Of a stretch of DNA of 64,000 bases, positions 54,893 through 64,000 are shown piece after piece. The translations under genes and the position numbers were made by a program. Origin of the DNA: Chryseobacterium daecheongense. GTDB taxonomy: Bacteria > Bacteroidota > Bacteroidia > Flavobacteriales > Weeksellaceae. The stretch's first letter is position 1. The number at the start of each line of letters is the position of its first letter. The notes beneath the pieces are model-generated. The model was not told the origin of the DNA and made no database searches. It saw nothing but the letters and a program-made list of their open reading frames with translations. The DNA lies in assembly GCA_027920525.1 (NCBI GenBank), contig CP115858.1, positions 1,612,001-1,676,000 on the forward strand, written 5' to 3'.

Positions 54893-55921
54893 TTATTGAG
54901 GAATTATCTCGTATTGAATTGTGGTGGTATATTCTTCCGATCTGGCATTAATCAACCGTTCATCATTAGCATTCGTGGAATATCTGATATCATAATAAAC
55001 ATTAGAGCCTTTTGTAGAACCTCCCGTTGCGATCAGTTGAGGTGTAGCACTTAAAGTAACCGGATATACATTTCCTTTATTATCTGCAACAGGCGTAAGA
55101 TCCATTTTAACGGTCGCCAGAGGAATCGTATTCCCCGTTGGAGAATTAAACTGACCCTGAAGAGACTTCATCCTGATCTGATAATTCGTATTACTGCTTA
55201 CAATCAAAGCATTGGTATACAATACACTCACGCCCTTTATGTAATCTTCCATACTTTTAAACTCCAGCGATCCATTGGTTGCATTCGCAGAAAATTTTAG
55301 TGAAAGCTCCGGAACTTCCGTTGGGGTTCCTGAAAGAACACCGATCTGAAACTGGAAATTATGATCCGTTTTTCCTATGATATTATTGTATTGATCATAG
55401 GCCGTGAACTGTACAGGTGCCGTAAAAGTGATCCATGAAGGGTAATTTCCAAGGTAAGATCCTCCCGCTACATTCAGGCTGTATTTCACCTGAAGATTAT
55501 AATATCCGTTAGGCTGTACAGGCTGATTATTCAATGGTGCATTGGACTGGGGGATTAAAAAAACCTCCTGTCCTTCCTGAAGAAAAACATGTAAAGGCAT
55601 TCCGATCTGGGGAATCGTGGGAACAGGTCCGGGATAGGCCTGACCTGAGGAAGATACCGGCTGAAAAGAAATTTTATTGGCAGGCATTACATATTTTCCG
55701 TCATTGGAAGTAATGGGTTGCTTTAGTCTCATGGATACCCTCCAATGAGGAATATTGAATTTACCATTCCCTGCCAAAGTAAAAGTATAGGCATCCGGAT
55801 TGGTATTACCACCATAAGAATTGATCTGTAAATAGCTGTTTATCCATGAAGTATATGTTACTTGCGAAAAACAACCCACAGAAATCAGCACAAAGAAGAG
55901 GACGAGCTTTTTACTTTTCAT
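54893..55921 (-). CDS. Adhesin-like fimbrial subunit
   Basis: 342 residues with signal peptide ending GCFSQ. The N-terminal 230 residues form a beta-rich domain with no recognised family. The C-terminal 100 residues end in EYTTTIQYEIIPQ, resembling the ends of the two small subunits of the operon, as expected for a tip adhesin with a pilin domain at its C-terminus. Overlaps the chaperone gene by 11 bases and lies 2 bases before the usher-like gene. Confidence 0.65.
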   Translation of the reverse strand: MKSKKLVLFFVLISVGCFSQVTYTSWINSYLQINSYGGNTNPDAYTFTLAGNGKFNIPHWRVSMRLKQPITSNDGKYVMPANKISFQPVSSSGQAYPGPVPTIPQIGMPLHVFLQEGQEVFLIPQSNAPLNNQPVQPNGYYNLQVKYSLNVAGGSYLGNYPSWITFTAPVQFTAYDQYNNIIGKTDHNFQFQIGVLSGTPTEVPELSLKFSANATNGSLEFKSMEDYIKGVSVLYTNALIVSSNTNYQIRMKSLQGQFNSPTGNTIPLATVKMDLTPVADNKGNVYPVTLSATPQLIATGGSTKGSNVYYDIRYSTNANDERLINARSEEYTTTIQYEIIPQ

Positions 55922-56717
55922 AAGTGAAGCTTAGCTCTCCCAGTTCAAGATTGTTACTGTCCCCATAATCGATCATTACAGAAGCGGTGTATTTTCCTTT
56001 TTCGAGGGTGGAAGGCAAAGAAATATTCATTTCCCTCTTATTTCCCGGCATTGTATAAAAGATAACAGGATCAAGTGCCGTTTTCTTACCGTTTTCCATA
56101 TTCACAAGGTCAGTATATACTTTTCCGTCAATCCACACATCTCCCTGGTTTTCAAAAAACAGATCCAGCTTGTTGCTCAATTTCCCGTAGACAAGATTCT
56201 GAATTTCAATTTTTTTAGTCCCCGGTAATGGCAGCTTATGAAAAAGCTTGATTCCGGATCGTATGCTGACCTTTATATGAGCCCCCTTACTATCTACATC
56301 ATCCACAGGATTCATTTGACTGACATACAACACTGCAGTATGAGCTTTTAAATTATCCGATAAGGTGGTGGGAGCAGTAATGGTAACATCAATGTCTTTT
56401 TTTTCGCCGGGAGCGAGCGTAAAATAATTTTCTTCTTTTTTCACAGACACCCAGCTTGCACAGGATGCAGGTCTTGTATTGGCTCCATAGGTCATATTTT
56501 CCCCTTTTTCATCATACTCCCAATCACCGAGGCTTATTGCCAGATCCAGAGAGTTTTTTGCGCTTACATTCGTTACAGTTACTTTTTGAGTATTGCTATG
56601 TCCCGGGTCAGATTCGAAATACAGCCGTGGTGGAGATACAGAAACTCCTGTTTGTGCAAAAATTGTAGAAAACAAGCCACAGAACAAGGAGCAAAAGAAG
56701 AAAGAAAATTTTTTCAT
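55911..56717 (-). CDS. Periplasmic fimbrial chaperone (PapD-like)
   Basis: 268 residues with signal peptide ending TIFAQ. Two Ig-like domains: the first with VSPPRLYFESDPGHSNTQKVTVTNVSAK and FTLAPGEKKDIDVTITAP, the second from about residue 165. Sequence order and strands match the PapD-like donor-strand chaperones. Binds subunits in the periplasm and passes them to the outer-membrane platform. Confidence 0.75.
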   Translation of the reverse strand: MKKFSFFFCSLFCGLFSTIFAQTGVSVSPPRLYFESDPGHSNTQKVTVTNVSAKNSLDLAISLGDWEYDEKGENMTYGANTRPASCASWVSVKKEENYFTLAPGEKKDIDVTITAPTTLSDNLKAHTAVLYVSQMNPVDDVDSKGAHIKVSIRSGIKLFHKLPLPGTKKIEIQNLVYGKLSNKLDLFFENQGDVWIDGKVYTDLVNMENGKKTALDPVIFYTMPGNKREMNISLPSTLEKGKYTASVMIDYGDSNNLELGELSFTYEK

Positions 56718-56794
56718 TACAGATACTTCATATTAAGAATAAAGTGCAGCAATAGACCTGCAACACTTTATCCTGTAATCGTATTTACATTATC

Positions 56795-57319
56795 TTATTG
56801 GGAAATAATAGTATACGTTAGCTCTGTAGTGTATACTGTAGGATCCTGACCCGCGATATAATTATCAAGATATGCGTTAGCTCCGGCACCTTTGTATTCA
56901 ATATTGATTTTCTTATCTACTCCTCCGTTAGAAGATGTTACCAATGTTGTTTCATTCGCTGATAGCTGCACGTTTTGTGCATATTGAGCTCCGTTTACTG
57001 CCTCAGAACCGGCACTTGCTTTGATCTGAATGGTATTGGCCTGGATATTTTTACCCGCATTCTGTAAAGCAGCATTGGCACTTTTTACTTTTACCTGAAA
57101 TCCACCGGTGCTGTAGATGCTCAAGTGATCTGCATTCACAGAAGAAACTCCGTTTACGTAATCGTCTTTGGTTACATAGTCTAGGTTAACAACCTTCTGT
57201 GCATTATTCACAACAAGGGTCTGAATAGGCTTCAGTCTTACGTTTAGGGTTACATTCTGTTGAGCTTTCAATGTTGCAAATCCTACTAAAGCAAAACAAG
57301 CTAAGACACATTTCTTCAT
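56795..57319 (-). CDS. Major pilin-like subunit
   Basis: 174 residues with signal peptide ending ATLKAQQ. The mature protein starts VTLNVRLKPIQTLVVNNAQ and ends TELTYTIISQ, with Ala/Asn-rich beta strands between. The final alternating strand is what a chaperone would hold. It has its own consensus promoter at 57360, which fits high expression of a main subunit. Confidence 0.7.
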   Translation of the reverse strand: MKKCVLACFALVGFATLKAQQNVTLNVRLKPIQTLVVNNAQKVVNLDYVTKDDYVNGVSSVNADHLSIYSTGGFQVKVKSANAALQNAGKNIQANTIQIKASAGSEAVNGAQYAQNVQLSANETTLVTSSNGGVDKKINIEYKGAGANAYLDNYIAGQDPTVYTTELTYTIISQ

Positions 57320-57626
57320 AGTTTAAAATGATGTTTGTATTAATTTTTAAAATTCGCTGCAAATGTATAGAGAAAGAAAGCCTGCATTCTTGTGAAAAAA
57401 CACTTATAACTTGTAATTTTATGTAGTGAATTATTCACAAAAAGAAATAGCCTTTTATGAAAAAATCATAAAAAGCGTCGAATCATAAAACGATAGAACC
57501 GTTATTCCGTAAAAGCGCTATTATTTTAATCTCAAATAATTCACTTTTACGTATATATCGGTAAAAAAGGTATTTTAAAAAAATACCACGTATTGTGTAG
57601 TAATTTTCACAAGTCTTATTAAAATT
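57320..57626. other. Intergenic region between the two pilin-like genes
   Basis: 307 bases, AT-rich. Contains the -7 box of the major subunit gene at 57360-57367. No coding sequence is seen. Confidence 0.5.
57360..57367 (-). promoter_or_regulatory. -7 box of major pilin-like gene
   Basis: Minus strand TACATTTG is an exact TAnnTTTG match, 40 bases before the ATG. Confidence 0.6.
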
Positions 57627-58046
57627 TTACTGAGAAATTAGCGTAAGCACGACGTGATCAGCTTTAAAACCCGAGTCACAACCTGATTTTTTTAGTACAG
57701 CTTCTAATTTTTCATGTATTTTATAAACTTTCTGAATTACTCCCTTTTGACGATCAATCAGATTATGTTCTTTGTAACAGTTATCATTGTTTTTAAGATT
57801 TGCACTATCCTCATTAAAGGTCTCATGATGTACTTTTACTTCAAAACCTGAGGGACTCGATACGGTCACGGATTTAAATTCCGGTAATCGAGACGTTGTT
57901 GCTCCGGAATCTTCTTCATCATTATTGATAGAAAATATCTGTGCCGGGTACAACCGTACATTTAATCTCAAAGCATCAGAGTTCTGAGCAAAAGATTTTG
58001 CACAAGCAAAAAATAAAACAATTAATAAAAACCATTTAAAAAGCAT
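57627..58046 (-). CDS. Minor pilin-like subunit
   Basis: 139 residues from MLFKWFLL, a signal peptide ending SFAQ. The mature start RLNVRLYPAQIFSI parallels the major subunit and the end is VVLTLISQ. Two Cys in the C-terminal half (DNCYKEH and SGCDSGF) may bridge. The chosen start follows a near-consensus minus-strand -7 (TATATTTA) at 58081-58088; the longer frame to 58091 would begin in it. Confidence 0.65.
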   Translation of the reverse strand: MLFKWFLLIVLFFACAKSFAQNSDALRLNVRLYPAQIFSINNDEEDSGATTSRLPEFKSVTVSSPSGFEVKVHHETFNEDSANLKNNDNCYKEHNLIDRQKGVIQKVYKIHEKLEAVLKKSGCDSGFKADHVVLTLISQ

Positions 58047-58125
58047 ATTGCCTGGATTTTTCACCAATCGGTTACATAGGTAAATATACAATAAATTCTA
58101 TACCCACCTACAATAAATTCGATAA

Positions 58126-58956
58126 TTATTTCATTTCGGAGGGATTTTTACCGGTATGTTTTTTGATAAAGTTGCTGAAATTCCCTTCATCGCTGAAACC
58201 CAGCTCATAAGAAACTTCGGAAATCGTACAATTGGAAAACTTCAGGGCTTTTATACATTCGTTCACCAGTTTTTCAATGATCACCTGTTTTGCAGTTTTT
58301 CCCAGCATGTATTCAGTCATCTCCGTCAATCTCCTTGAAGATATACTGAGTTCATTGGCATAGTAAGAAACCTTTTTTGCCGTTTTATAATCCCTTTGCA
58401 AAATCACTTTAAACCGATTGACATAATACATATAATCGAATTTGAAATCATTTTTTATTTCCTCGGTAGGAATATGTAAGAAGGCATCCAGTATAAGCCT
58501 TTCAATGGCATTATGGGCGGCGGAAATATATAAGCTTTTATCTTTACGCTGAAAGCTTTCCATTCTTTCCATAAATACCACACGCATCTGTTCTATATTG
58601 ATAAAAGGAGCAACAAAAACATCTGAATTATAGTTAAAGAAAAGCTGGGAGTTGATAAACAGGCTGTCTTTTGTTGACCTTTCATAAAAGGTTGAAGAAA
58701 ATACGATCGCGAAGACATCGGATCTTTTTGTCTTGCCAAAAACGATTTTCTTCTGGGGACCTACAAATGCAATATTACCGGCTTTAATGCCGTACGCAAC
58801 ATCTTCCACCGTTAATGTAATATCTTCTAAAACAATATAAATACAAAAGTATTCCAGCGTGTTCATCTCCCTTTTGTTGTTATTTCTTTTTATGATATAA
58901 TCCAACCGGTTGATACTAAACCCATTATCTTTTAACTGATCCGTTATTATATACAT
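58126..58956 (-). CDS. AraC family regulator of the fimbrial operon
   Basis: 276 residues. N-terminal domain without a clear cupin signature, then a C-terminal double helix-turn-helix: VSYYANELSISSRRLTEMTE and ISEVSYELGFSDEGNFSNFI. It lies directly upstream of the pilin genes on the same strand and is the likely activator. Confidence 0.85.
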   Translation of the reverse strand: MYIITDQLKDNGFSINRLDYIIKRNNNKREMNTLEYFCIYIVLEDITLTVEDVAYGIKAGNIAFVGPQKKIVFGKTKRSDVFAIVFSSTFYERSTKDSLFINSQLFFNYNSDVFVAPFINIEQMRVVFMERMESFQRKDKSLYISAAHNAIERLILDAFLHIPTEEIKNDFKFDYMYYVNRFKVILQRDYKTAKKVSYYANELSISSRRLTEMTEYMLGKTAKQVIIEKLVNECIKALKFSNCTISEVSYELGFSDEGNFSNFIKKHTGKNPSEMK

Positions 58957-59373
58957 ATTCCTCCCAATTCTGTAAACGAAAAATTCCTTTTAAATAAAAC
59001 GAATATATAGATATAAAAATTTTGCCAAAATGGCTTTATAAAAGGAAAAATTATTAAAAATAATTTATTATAATTTAGTATATCATTACAATATCCATTA
59101 AAAACTTTCTGCAAATCAAAAGGGAAGCACGAAAATATCTGTACCGATTATATTTTCATTGCTTATCAAAGCCATTAGTATTTTCTATTTTCCAACAGGT
59201 ATGTTGAAATGATATTTTCATAACTTGTAGTTTTTTAAATTCAATAAAAAATTAAGGAATATTGCAAATACATTTCGCTTTGATTCACGACTGAAACAAT
59301 TACTTGGTTCATTTATTACATTACAATTTTACTAAACAAAAAAAAGCAGTTAACCGAAAAACCGCAATGTCTT
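58957..59373. other. AT-rich intergenic region
   Basis: 417 bases between divergent genes. It should hold promoters of the AraC and VWA genes, but I find no perfect TAnnTTTG box and no coding sign. Confidence 0.4.
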
Positions 59374-60516
59374 ATGACAAACAAATATTTAAATTTTCAA
59401 AAAGGTTTTACTTTCAGTAAACATATTCCGGAAGAAACATCAGATTTTGACCGGGTCTTTGATGTTTTTAAGGATCTGCTCACCCACACTTCCGGAGATA
59501 TCGAGGAAGCCTTTCACTGGCTTGATCTTCTCGATAAGGAGTATGATATTTTCAATGATGAATATACGCTTCAGGACTTTGAGGAAGATCTGAAAAAGCG
59601 CGGGTACATCAAAGAGGAAGATGATCCGAAAGACGGCAATACAGGATCCGGTAAAGGGAAAAATATATTAACCGCCAAATTAGAGTCTGCATTAAGAGAA
59701 TATGCACTGGACCAGATTTTCGGTAAACTGAAGAAAACGGGAATCGGAAATCACCGCACTTCAAAAACGGGAATCGGTGATGAAAAAGATGGTGAGAACC
59801 GATCTTACCAATATGGAGACGAACTATCTTTGGTTAATATGACGGAGAGCTTAAAAAATGCACAGATCAATAATGGCATTTCTGATTTACGCATGACGGA
59901 AGATGACCTCATCGTAGAGGAAACAAAACATAAAGCTCAAATGAGCACCGTATTGATGATTGACATCAGCCATTCCATGGTTTTATACGGTGAAGACCGT
60001 ATCACTCCTGCCAAAAAAGTAGCCATGGCATTAGTTGAGCTGATCAATAGAAAATACCCTAAGGATTCCATTGACATTATCGTGTTTGGCAATGAAGCCT
60101 GGCCCATTAAGATCAAAGATCTTCCTTATTTAAAAGTGGGACCGTATCATACCAATACGGTGGCAGGTCTGGAGCTTGCGATGGATATTCTCCGCAGAAA
60201 AAGAAATACCAATAAACAGATTTTTATGATCACCGACGGAAAACCGAGCTGCATTCAGCTTCCTAGCGGTGAGTTCTATATGAATAGTGTTGGTCTTGAC
60301 GAAAAAATAGTTACACAATGCCTGCATAAAGCGGCCCAGGCCCGAAAGCTGAAAATTCCCATTACAACCTTTATGATTGCCCAGGATCCCTATCTCCGTA
60401 AATTTGTGGAAGTATTTACAGCACAGAATAAAGGGAAGGCGTTTCTTACAGGCTTGTCTGGTTTGGGGCAGATGATTTTTGAAGATTATGAAAAAAACAG
60501 GATAAGGAGAATATAG
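59374..60516 (+). CDS. VWA domain protein, partner of MoxR-type ATPase
   Basis: 380 residues, cytosolic. N-terminal 190 residues acidic and helical; C-terminal von Willebrand A domain with a MIDAS DISHS (Asp197, Ser199, Ser201), YHTNTVAGLELA (Thr) and MITDGKP (Asp). Such proteins work with MoxR AAA+ ATPases as metal-dependent adaptors in protein remodelling. The ATPase follows after a 110-base gap. Confidence 0.85.
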   Translation: MTNKYLNFQKGFTFSKHIPEETSDFDRVFDVFKDLLTHTSGDIEEAFHWLDLLDKEYDIFNDEYTLQDFEEDLKKRGYIKEEDDPKDGNTGSGKGKNILTAKLESALREYALDQIFGKLKKTGIGNHRTSKTGIGDEKDGENRSYQYGDELSLVNMTESLKNAQINNGISDLRMTEDDLIVEETKHKAQMSTVLMIDISHSMVLYGEDRITPAKKVAMALVELINRKYPKDSIDIIVFGNEAWPIKIKDLPYLKVGPYHTNTVAGLELAMDILRRKRNTNKQIFMITDGKPSCIQLPSGEFYMNSVGLDEKIVTQCLHKAAQARKLKIPITTFMIAQDPYLRKFVEVFTAQNKGKAFLTGLSGLGQMIFEDYEKNRIRRI

Positions 60517-60524
60517 TTTGATGC

Positions 60525-60580
60525 TAGATTTTAGATTTTAGATTTTAGATCTTAGAATTTAGAGGTTAGATATATAGATT
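60525..60580 (+). repeat. TAGATTT simple repeats
   Basis: Several direct variants of TAGATTT/TTAGATCT between the VWA and MoxR genes. Looks like a short low-complexity expansion of the kind common in flavobacterial spacers. Confidence 0.6.
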
Positions 60581-60626
60581 CTCATCCTTTTATTACAGTA
60601 TATAGATTATTTATTTAAAAGAAACA

Positions 60627-62081
60627 ATGAAAAACGATATTACATTCAAAGAGTTAAAAGATTCCGGATATACCCATAAAACGATTAGTCAAGAGATTCA
60701 GGCGAACCTTATTGCCAGGATTAAAGCTAAAGAACCCGTATTTAAAGGGTTACTGGGTTACGAAGACACCGTAATCCCTCAATTGAAGAAAGCCATTCTA
60801 GCAGGACACCATATTAACTTACTGGGCTTACGCGGACAGGCAAAAACAAGAATTGCGAGAAGCATGGTAGACCTTCTGGATGAATACATGCCTGTTGTAA
60901 AAGGATCTGAAATTAATGACAGTCCATTTCATCCGATCTCGAAATTTGCCAGAGACCTTATTGATGAATTGGGAGACAACACCCCTATTTCATGGGTACA
61001 CCGATCAGACCGTTTTTTTGAAAAACTGGCCACACCGGATGTAAATGTTGCCGACTTAATCGGAGACATCGATCCGATTAAAGCTGCCACTCTGAAGCTT
61101 CCATATTCTGACGAACGCGTGCTGCATTACGGAATGATTCCGCGTGCCAACCGTTCGATATTTGTTCTCAATGAACTTCCTGATTTACAGGCCCGCATCC
61201 AGGTTTCGTTATTTAATATCTTACAGGAAGGAGATATTCAGATCAGAGGTTTTCAGTTGAGAATGCCTCTTGATATTCAGTTTGTATTTACTGCAAACCC
61301 TGAAGACTATACTAACAGGGGAAGCATTGTAACTCCTCTTAAAGACAGGATCGGTTCCCAGATCTTCACCCATTATCCCCGAACCATTGATCTTGCCCGT
61401 CAAATTACGGAGCAGGAAGCTCTTATATCACCTGAAGACAAATCAAGGATACAGGTTCCGGGTCTTGCAAAAGATCTGTTGGAAGGTGTTGCCTTTGCAG
61501 CACGTGACAGTGAATATGTGGATGAAAAAAGCGGGGTAAGTGCCCGATTGACCATCAGTGCAATGGAAAACCTTGTGGCTGCCGCAAAACTGCGCTTAAT
61601 AGAAACCGATGCAGAAAAAACAACGGTTCGCCTGCTTGATTTTATGTCCATCATTCCATCGATCACAGGGAAAATCGAACTTGTGTATGAAGGGGAGCAG
61701 GAAGGAGCAGATTATGTAGCGAAAATATTAATCGACAGAGCCGTGATGGTACAGTTTGAAACGATTTTCCCACGCATTTCCAAGCTGGAGAAAGAGGGCA
61801 TCAAAACTCCTTATACGGACCTGATCAAATGGTTCAACAAAAATCAGCTGGAACTGAACTACACGGATACGGATGAAGAGTTCTATTCCAAGCTTAACAG
61901 TATTACTCCTCTGGTGCAGGTGGTTGAGGAAAACGCCTCCGAATTAAGTGAAGAAGATCAGAACTTCTGTAAGGAGCTTGTTTTATGGGCGCTTACCATT
62001 AACAAAAAACTGGACAAATCTGAAAATCAGACTGCCTTTACTTTTGATTCTTCAGGGGTAAGCCCTTTTTTCCGTAACTAA
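60627..62081 (+). CDS. MoxR-type AAA+ ATPase (Mg-chelatase-like)
   Basis: 484 residues. P-loop GLRGQAKT (67-74): the Gly before the catalytic Lys is Ala. Further motifs are FVLNELPDL (Walker B-like), VFTANPEDYTNRG (sensor 1) and SARLTISAMENLV (sensor 2). Residues about 300-480 form a C-terminal lid with extra acidic tail. Expected to act with the VWA protein in chaperone-like remodelling. A bidirectional terminator follows. Confidence 0.85.
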   Translation: MKNDITFKELKDSGYTHKTISQEIQANLIARIKAKEPVFKGLLGYEDTVIPQLKKAILAGHHINLLGLRGQAKTRIARSMVDLLDEYMPVVKGSEINDSPFHPISKFARDLIDELGDNTPISWVHRSDRFFEKLATPDVNVADLIGDIDPIKAATLKLPYSDERVLHYGMIPRANRSIFVLNELPDLQARIQVSLFNILQEGDIQIRGFQLRMPLDIQFVFTANPEDYTNRGSIVTPLKDRIGSQIFTHYPRTIDLARQITEQEALISPEDKSRIQVPGLAKDLLEGVAFAARDSEYVDEKSGVSARLTISAMENLVAAAKLRLIETDAEKTTVRLLDFMSIIPSITGKIELVYEGEQEGADYVAKILIDRAVMVQFETIFPRISKLEKEGIKTPYTDLIKWFNKNQLELNYTDTDEEFYSKLNSITPLVQVVEENASELSEEDQNFCKELVLWALTINKKLDKSENQTAFTFDSSGVSPFFRN

Positions 62082-62122
62082 AGCTTTCGCTTATTCATCT
62101 TAAGATAAGCGTATCAATAATA

Positions 62123-62147
62123 AATCCTCCGAAACGGAGGATTTTTT
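62123..62147. terminator. Bidirectional terminator
   Basis: AATCCTCC-GAAAC-GGAGGATT, perfect 8-bp stem, T run to the right and A-rich to the left. Lies between convergent genes. Confidence 0.85.
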
Positions 62148-62152
62148 TATGA

Positions 62153-62497
62153 TCAGTTCTTTTCGATGACAAATGCTTTCAATTCTGCCATCTTTCCATC
62201 ACGGAATCGCCAAACATCACAATAAGAATAATCAACAGCTCTCCCTTCTTTATTTTTCATGCTTATTGTTCCTATAGCCACCACATAATCATTTTCGGCT
62301 ACTAATTTTTCTACTTTAAATTCAGGTGGTTCTGTATAAGCAACTGCCATATATTTTCGCACTTCTTCCTTTCCTTTCAAAACCTGTTCACCTACAAATG
62401 TCCACTGTGTATCATCGGTACAGTAGGAAAGAAAACCTTCATAATCTCCTTTAGCGATAGCTAGATTTGCTTTTTCAAGTACTGTTTTATTGTCCAT
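62153..62497 (-). CDS. SnoaL-like / NTF2-fold protein
   Basis: 114 residues from MDNKTVLEKANLAI. NTF2 fold: helices then strands, with FLSYCTDDTQWTFVGEQVLKGKEEVRKYM and DYSYCDVWRFRDGKMAELKA. Such domains bind small ligands or act as isomerases and are often of unknown role. A longer frame to 62605 begins with a signal-like MKIVFITLLMMGSTDFLSAV, so a secreted form is possible. Confidence 0.75.
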   Translation of the reverse strand: MDNKTVLEKANLAIAKGDYEGFLSYCTDDTQWTFVGEQVLKGKEEVRKYMAVAYTEPPEFKVEKLVAENDYVVAIGTISMKNKEGRAVDYSYCDVWRFRDGKMAELKAFVIEKN

Positions 62498-62744
62498 ATT
62501 CAAATTACTTTTAAAACGATGCTCTGATAAATAATAAGGTGACCGGACAGCAGATAAAAAATCAGTTGATCCCATCATCAATAATGTTATAAATACTATT
62601 TTCATGCCTATATTGCTTTAGATCAGGATATTCCTGAACTCATCACAGACAAAGGTAAAACAGAGATTCGGGATCATGAATAAGAAAGGCTAAATGTAAG
62701 ATACTAACAATAATGTAAGGAACAGACTTATGCTCCCGTAGGTC

Positions 62745-64000
62745 TCAGTAAATCGTTACAGGTCCTGCCAGCCCCAAAGATTGCAGGGGCTGGTCTTTCT
62801 TTTTCTGGTTGGTCCAGTACTGAGCCACTTCATTATCTTTAAGCGTTTTCATATAGTTTACCATAACGGTAATGACCTTAATTTCGATTTCATTTTCACC
62901 GATATGGAGCAAGCCATCGAGAGCATACACCCTTCGGCCAAACCATTGTGTTCCGGCTTCTGTTCCATTCACCTTTACTTCACAGATTCCATATACACTT
63001 CCAAGATTCAGGAAATCCTTGGTATCATGATCTCCAAGTTGAAATGTAGTACGGTAAACTACAGTTCCGGCAAAATGACTGTAAGAAGACAGCTCCTTAA
63101 GATCAGTAAGACGATCCAGCTTTTCTTTGTTGACGGTCCCGTCATAATGCCTGAACTCCACATCCCATCCAGTGCTCAGTTCTTTTACTTGAGTTCCTGT
63201 TAACGGATGAGCTTTCCACATGGTTCCTTTTCTATGATGATCAAAAACAATCAGTTTTGAGTCTGCAGGACCTAAATTTATATGAAAAAGCCCCTCTTCT
63301 ACTGCCAGCTTATTTCTCCTGCCTGTTGTCGCATCCCACAACCACGCCTGTTTACGCTTAATGATCTCCTGATCAAATTGAATATCCAGTGAAGCACTAT
63401 GCCTGCTGCTCGAATTGGTCAGTAAGAATAGCTCTGCATCTGTTGCCTGATAACGCACTTGAGTTATAAAGGACTCAGGTTTCCGGATTTTCATATAGGG
63501 CTTTAGGCTGTATTTCTCCTGTACGGTTTTATACCACCCTGAAAAGTCAGCCGTAGGTTTATGCAATACAATGAAACGGTCAGGATAAGCCTCCATCTTT
63601 CTCACCCATTCCTTCACTTCCTGATCTCTTTTTTCATAATTATTCCAACCCGTTGATCTTTCGGGAACCGTTTCAATGCAAAAGACTCTTCCACCCTCCC
63701 TTATAAAATCATACAGTTTGCTTGCTGTGGCTGTATCCACACTACGCACTTCAATTAAAAAAAGAGTATGGTATTTTCTGCTTCCATACGTAAGGAATCC
63801 TTTTTTTACTTCCGAGTCTTGGATCACACGTTCGGAAACATAATCACAAGCGTTACCATTCTGATGAATGGATTCCCAGATCAAAGACTGATATGCCGGC
63901 GATACGATAACCGGAAAAGGTTCCATCTGAGCACCGTATTCCGACCACTGATCAGCAAAGGGAGCTAACAGCCCAATGTCGGCAAACATGCTAGCCTGCT
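62745..64000 (-). CDS. GH106-like alpha-L-rhamnosidase, C-terminal part (5' end outside window)
   Basis: At least 418 codons, open at the right edge, so the start is outside. The sequence has FADIGLLAPFADQWSEYGAQM, ITQVRYQATDAELFLLTNSS, a GTVVYRTTFQLGDHD beta-sandwich and RRVYALDGLLHIGENEIEIK, a layout typical of the C-terminal part of GH106 rhamnosidases. These remove L-rhamnose from pectin or other glycans. Catalytic barrel residues lie outside. Fits the glycan-degrading character of the strain. Confidence 0.75.
   Translation of the reverse strand, partial: QASMFADIGLLAPFADQWSEYGAQMEPFPVIVSPAYQSLIWESIHQNGNACDYVSERVIQDSEVKKGFLTYGSRKYHTLFLIEVRSVDTATASKLYDFIREGGRVFCIETVPERSTGWNNYEKRDQEVKEWVRKMEAYPDRFIVLHKPTADFSGWYKTVQEKYSLKPYMKIRKPESFITQVRYQATDAELFLLTNSSSRHSASLDIQFDQEIIKRKQAWLWDATTGRRNKLAVEEGLFHINLGPADSKLIVFDHHRKGTMWKAHPLTGTQVKELSTGWDVEFRHYDGTVNKEKLDRLTDLKELSSYSHFAGTVVYRTTFQLGDHDTKDFLNLGSVYGICEVKVNGTEAGTQWFGRRVYALDGLLHIGENEIEIKVITVMVNYMKTLKDNEVAQYWTNQKKKDQPLQSLGLAGPVTIY

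Overview
The window is an AT-rich chromosomal segment of a Flavobacteriia bacterium, most likely Chryseobacterium or a close Weeksellaceae relative. The signs are a T9SS C-terminal sorting domain, many genes without a purine-rich ribosome binding site, Bacteroidetes-type -7 boxes (TAnnTTTG) upstream of several genes, SPII lipoproteins, and GH3 and GH106 glycosidases beside a DPP-IV-like peptidase. I saw no tRNA, rRNA, CRISPR array or transposase.

Layout. 1-3312: the first 1104 codons of a very large cytosolic-looking protein that reaches a metzincin zinc motif at the left edge. 4163-4897: a lipoprotein. 5141-9139: a methionine uptake operon (EamA transporter, MetN, MetI, MetQ) preceded by a Met/Cys-rich 33-codon leader peptide and an intrinsic terminator, which looks like a transcription attenuator. 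9361-27446: mostly ordinary metabolic, transport and regulatory genes: GH3 glucosidase, phosphoesterase, two MFS transporters with divergent regulators, LOG protein, methyltransferase, GNAT, a T9SS-exported adhesin-like protein, a DPP-IV-like peptidase with a MarR regulator, and an FAD monooxygenase with an AraC regulator. 27522-30898: two unknown genes and a MazG-like plus GIY-YIG/helicase/LexA-like protease pair that resembles a defence module.

31456-40241 is the most striking region. It is an R-body (Reb, 'killing trait') locus: five nearly identical RebB-family proteins in tandem, three more divergent Reb-core proteins, five unfamiliar accessory genes, and a convergent set encoding an unknown protein, a membrane sensor-like protein, a LytS/NarX-type histidine kinase and a LuxR-type response regulator. 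The two-component genes probably control R-body production. R-bodies are coiled protein ribbons known mainly from Caedibacter and other Proteobacteria, so a large, regulator-linked locus in a flavobacterium deserves attention.

40785-50091: spondin-domain lipoprotein, redox pair, AraC regulator, small membrane protein, a bacteriocin-like precursor with an ATGA-overlapping small membrane gene, an unknown 425-residue protein, a trypsin-like protease and a CPBP protease. 50271-51846: glutaminase with a lipoprotein. 52095-58956: an AraC-headed chaperone/usher-like fimbrial operon (two small pilin-like proteins, PapD-like chaperone, adhesin-like subunit, large beta-barrel platform). 59374-62081: a VWA plus MoxR-type ATPase pair. 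62153-64000: a SnoaL-like protein and the C-terminal part of a GH106-like rhamnosidase that runs off the right edge.
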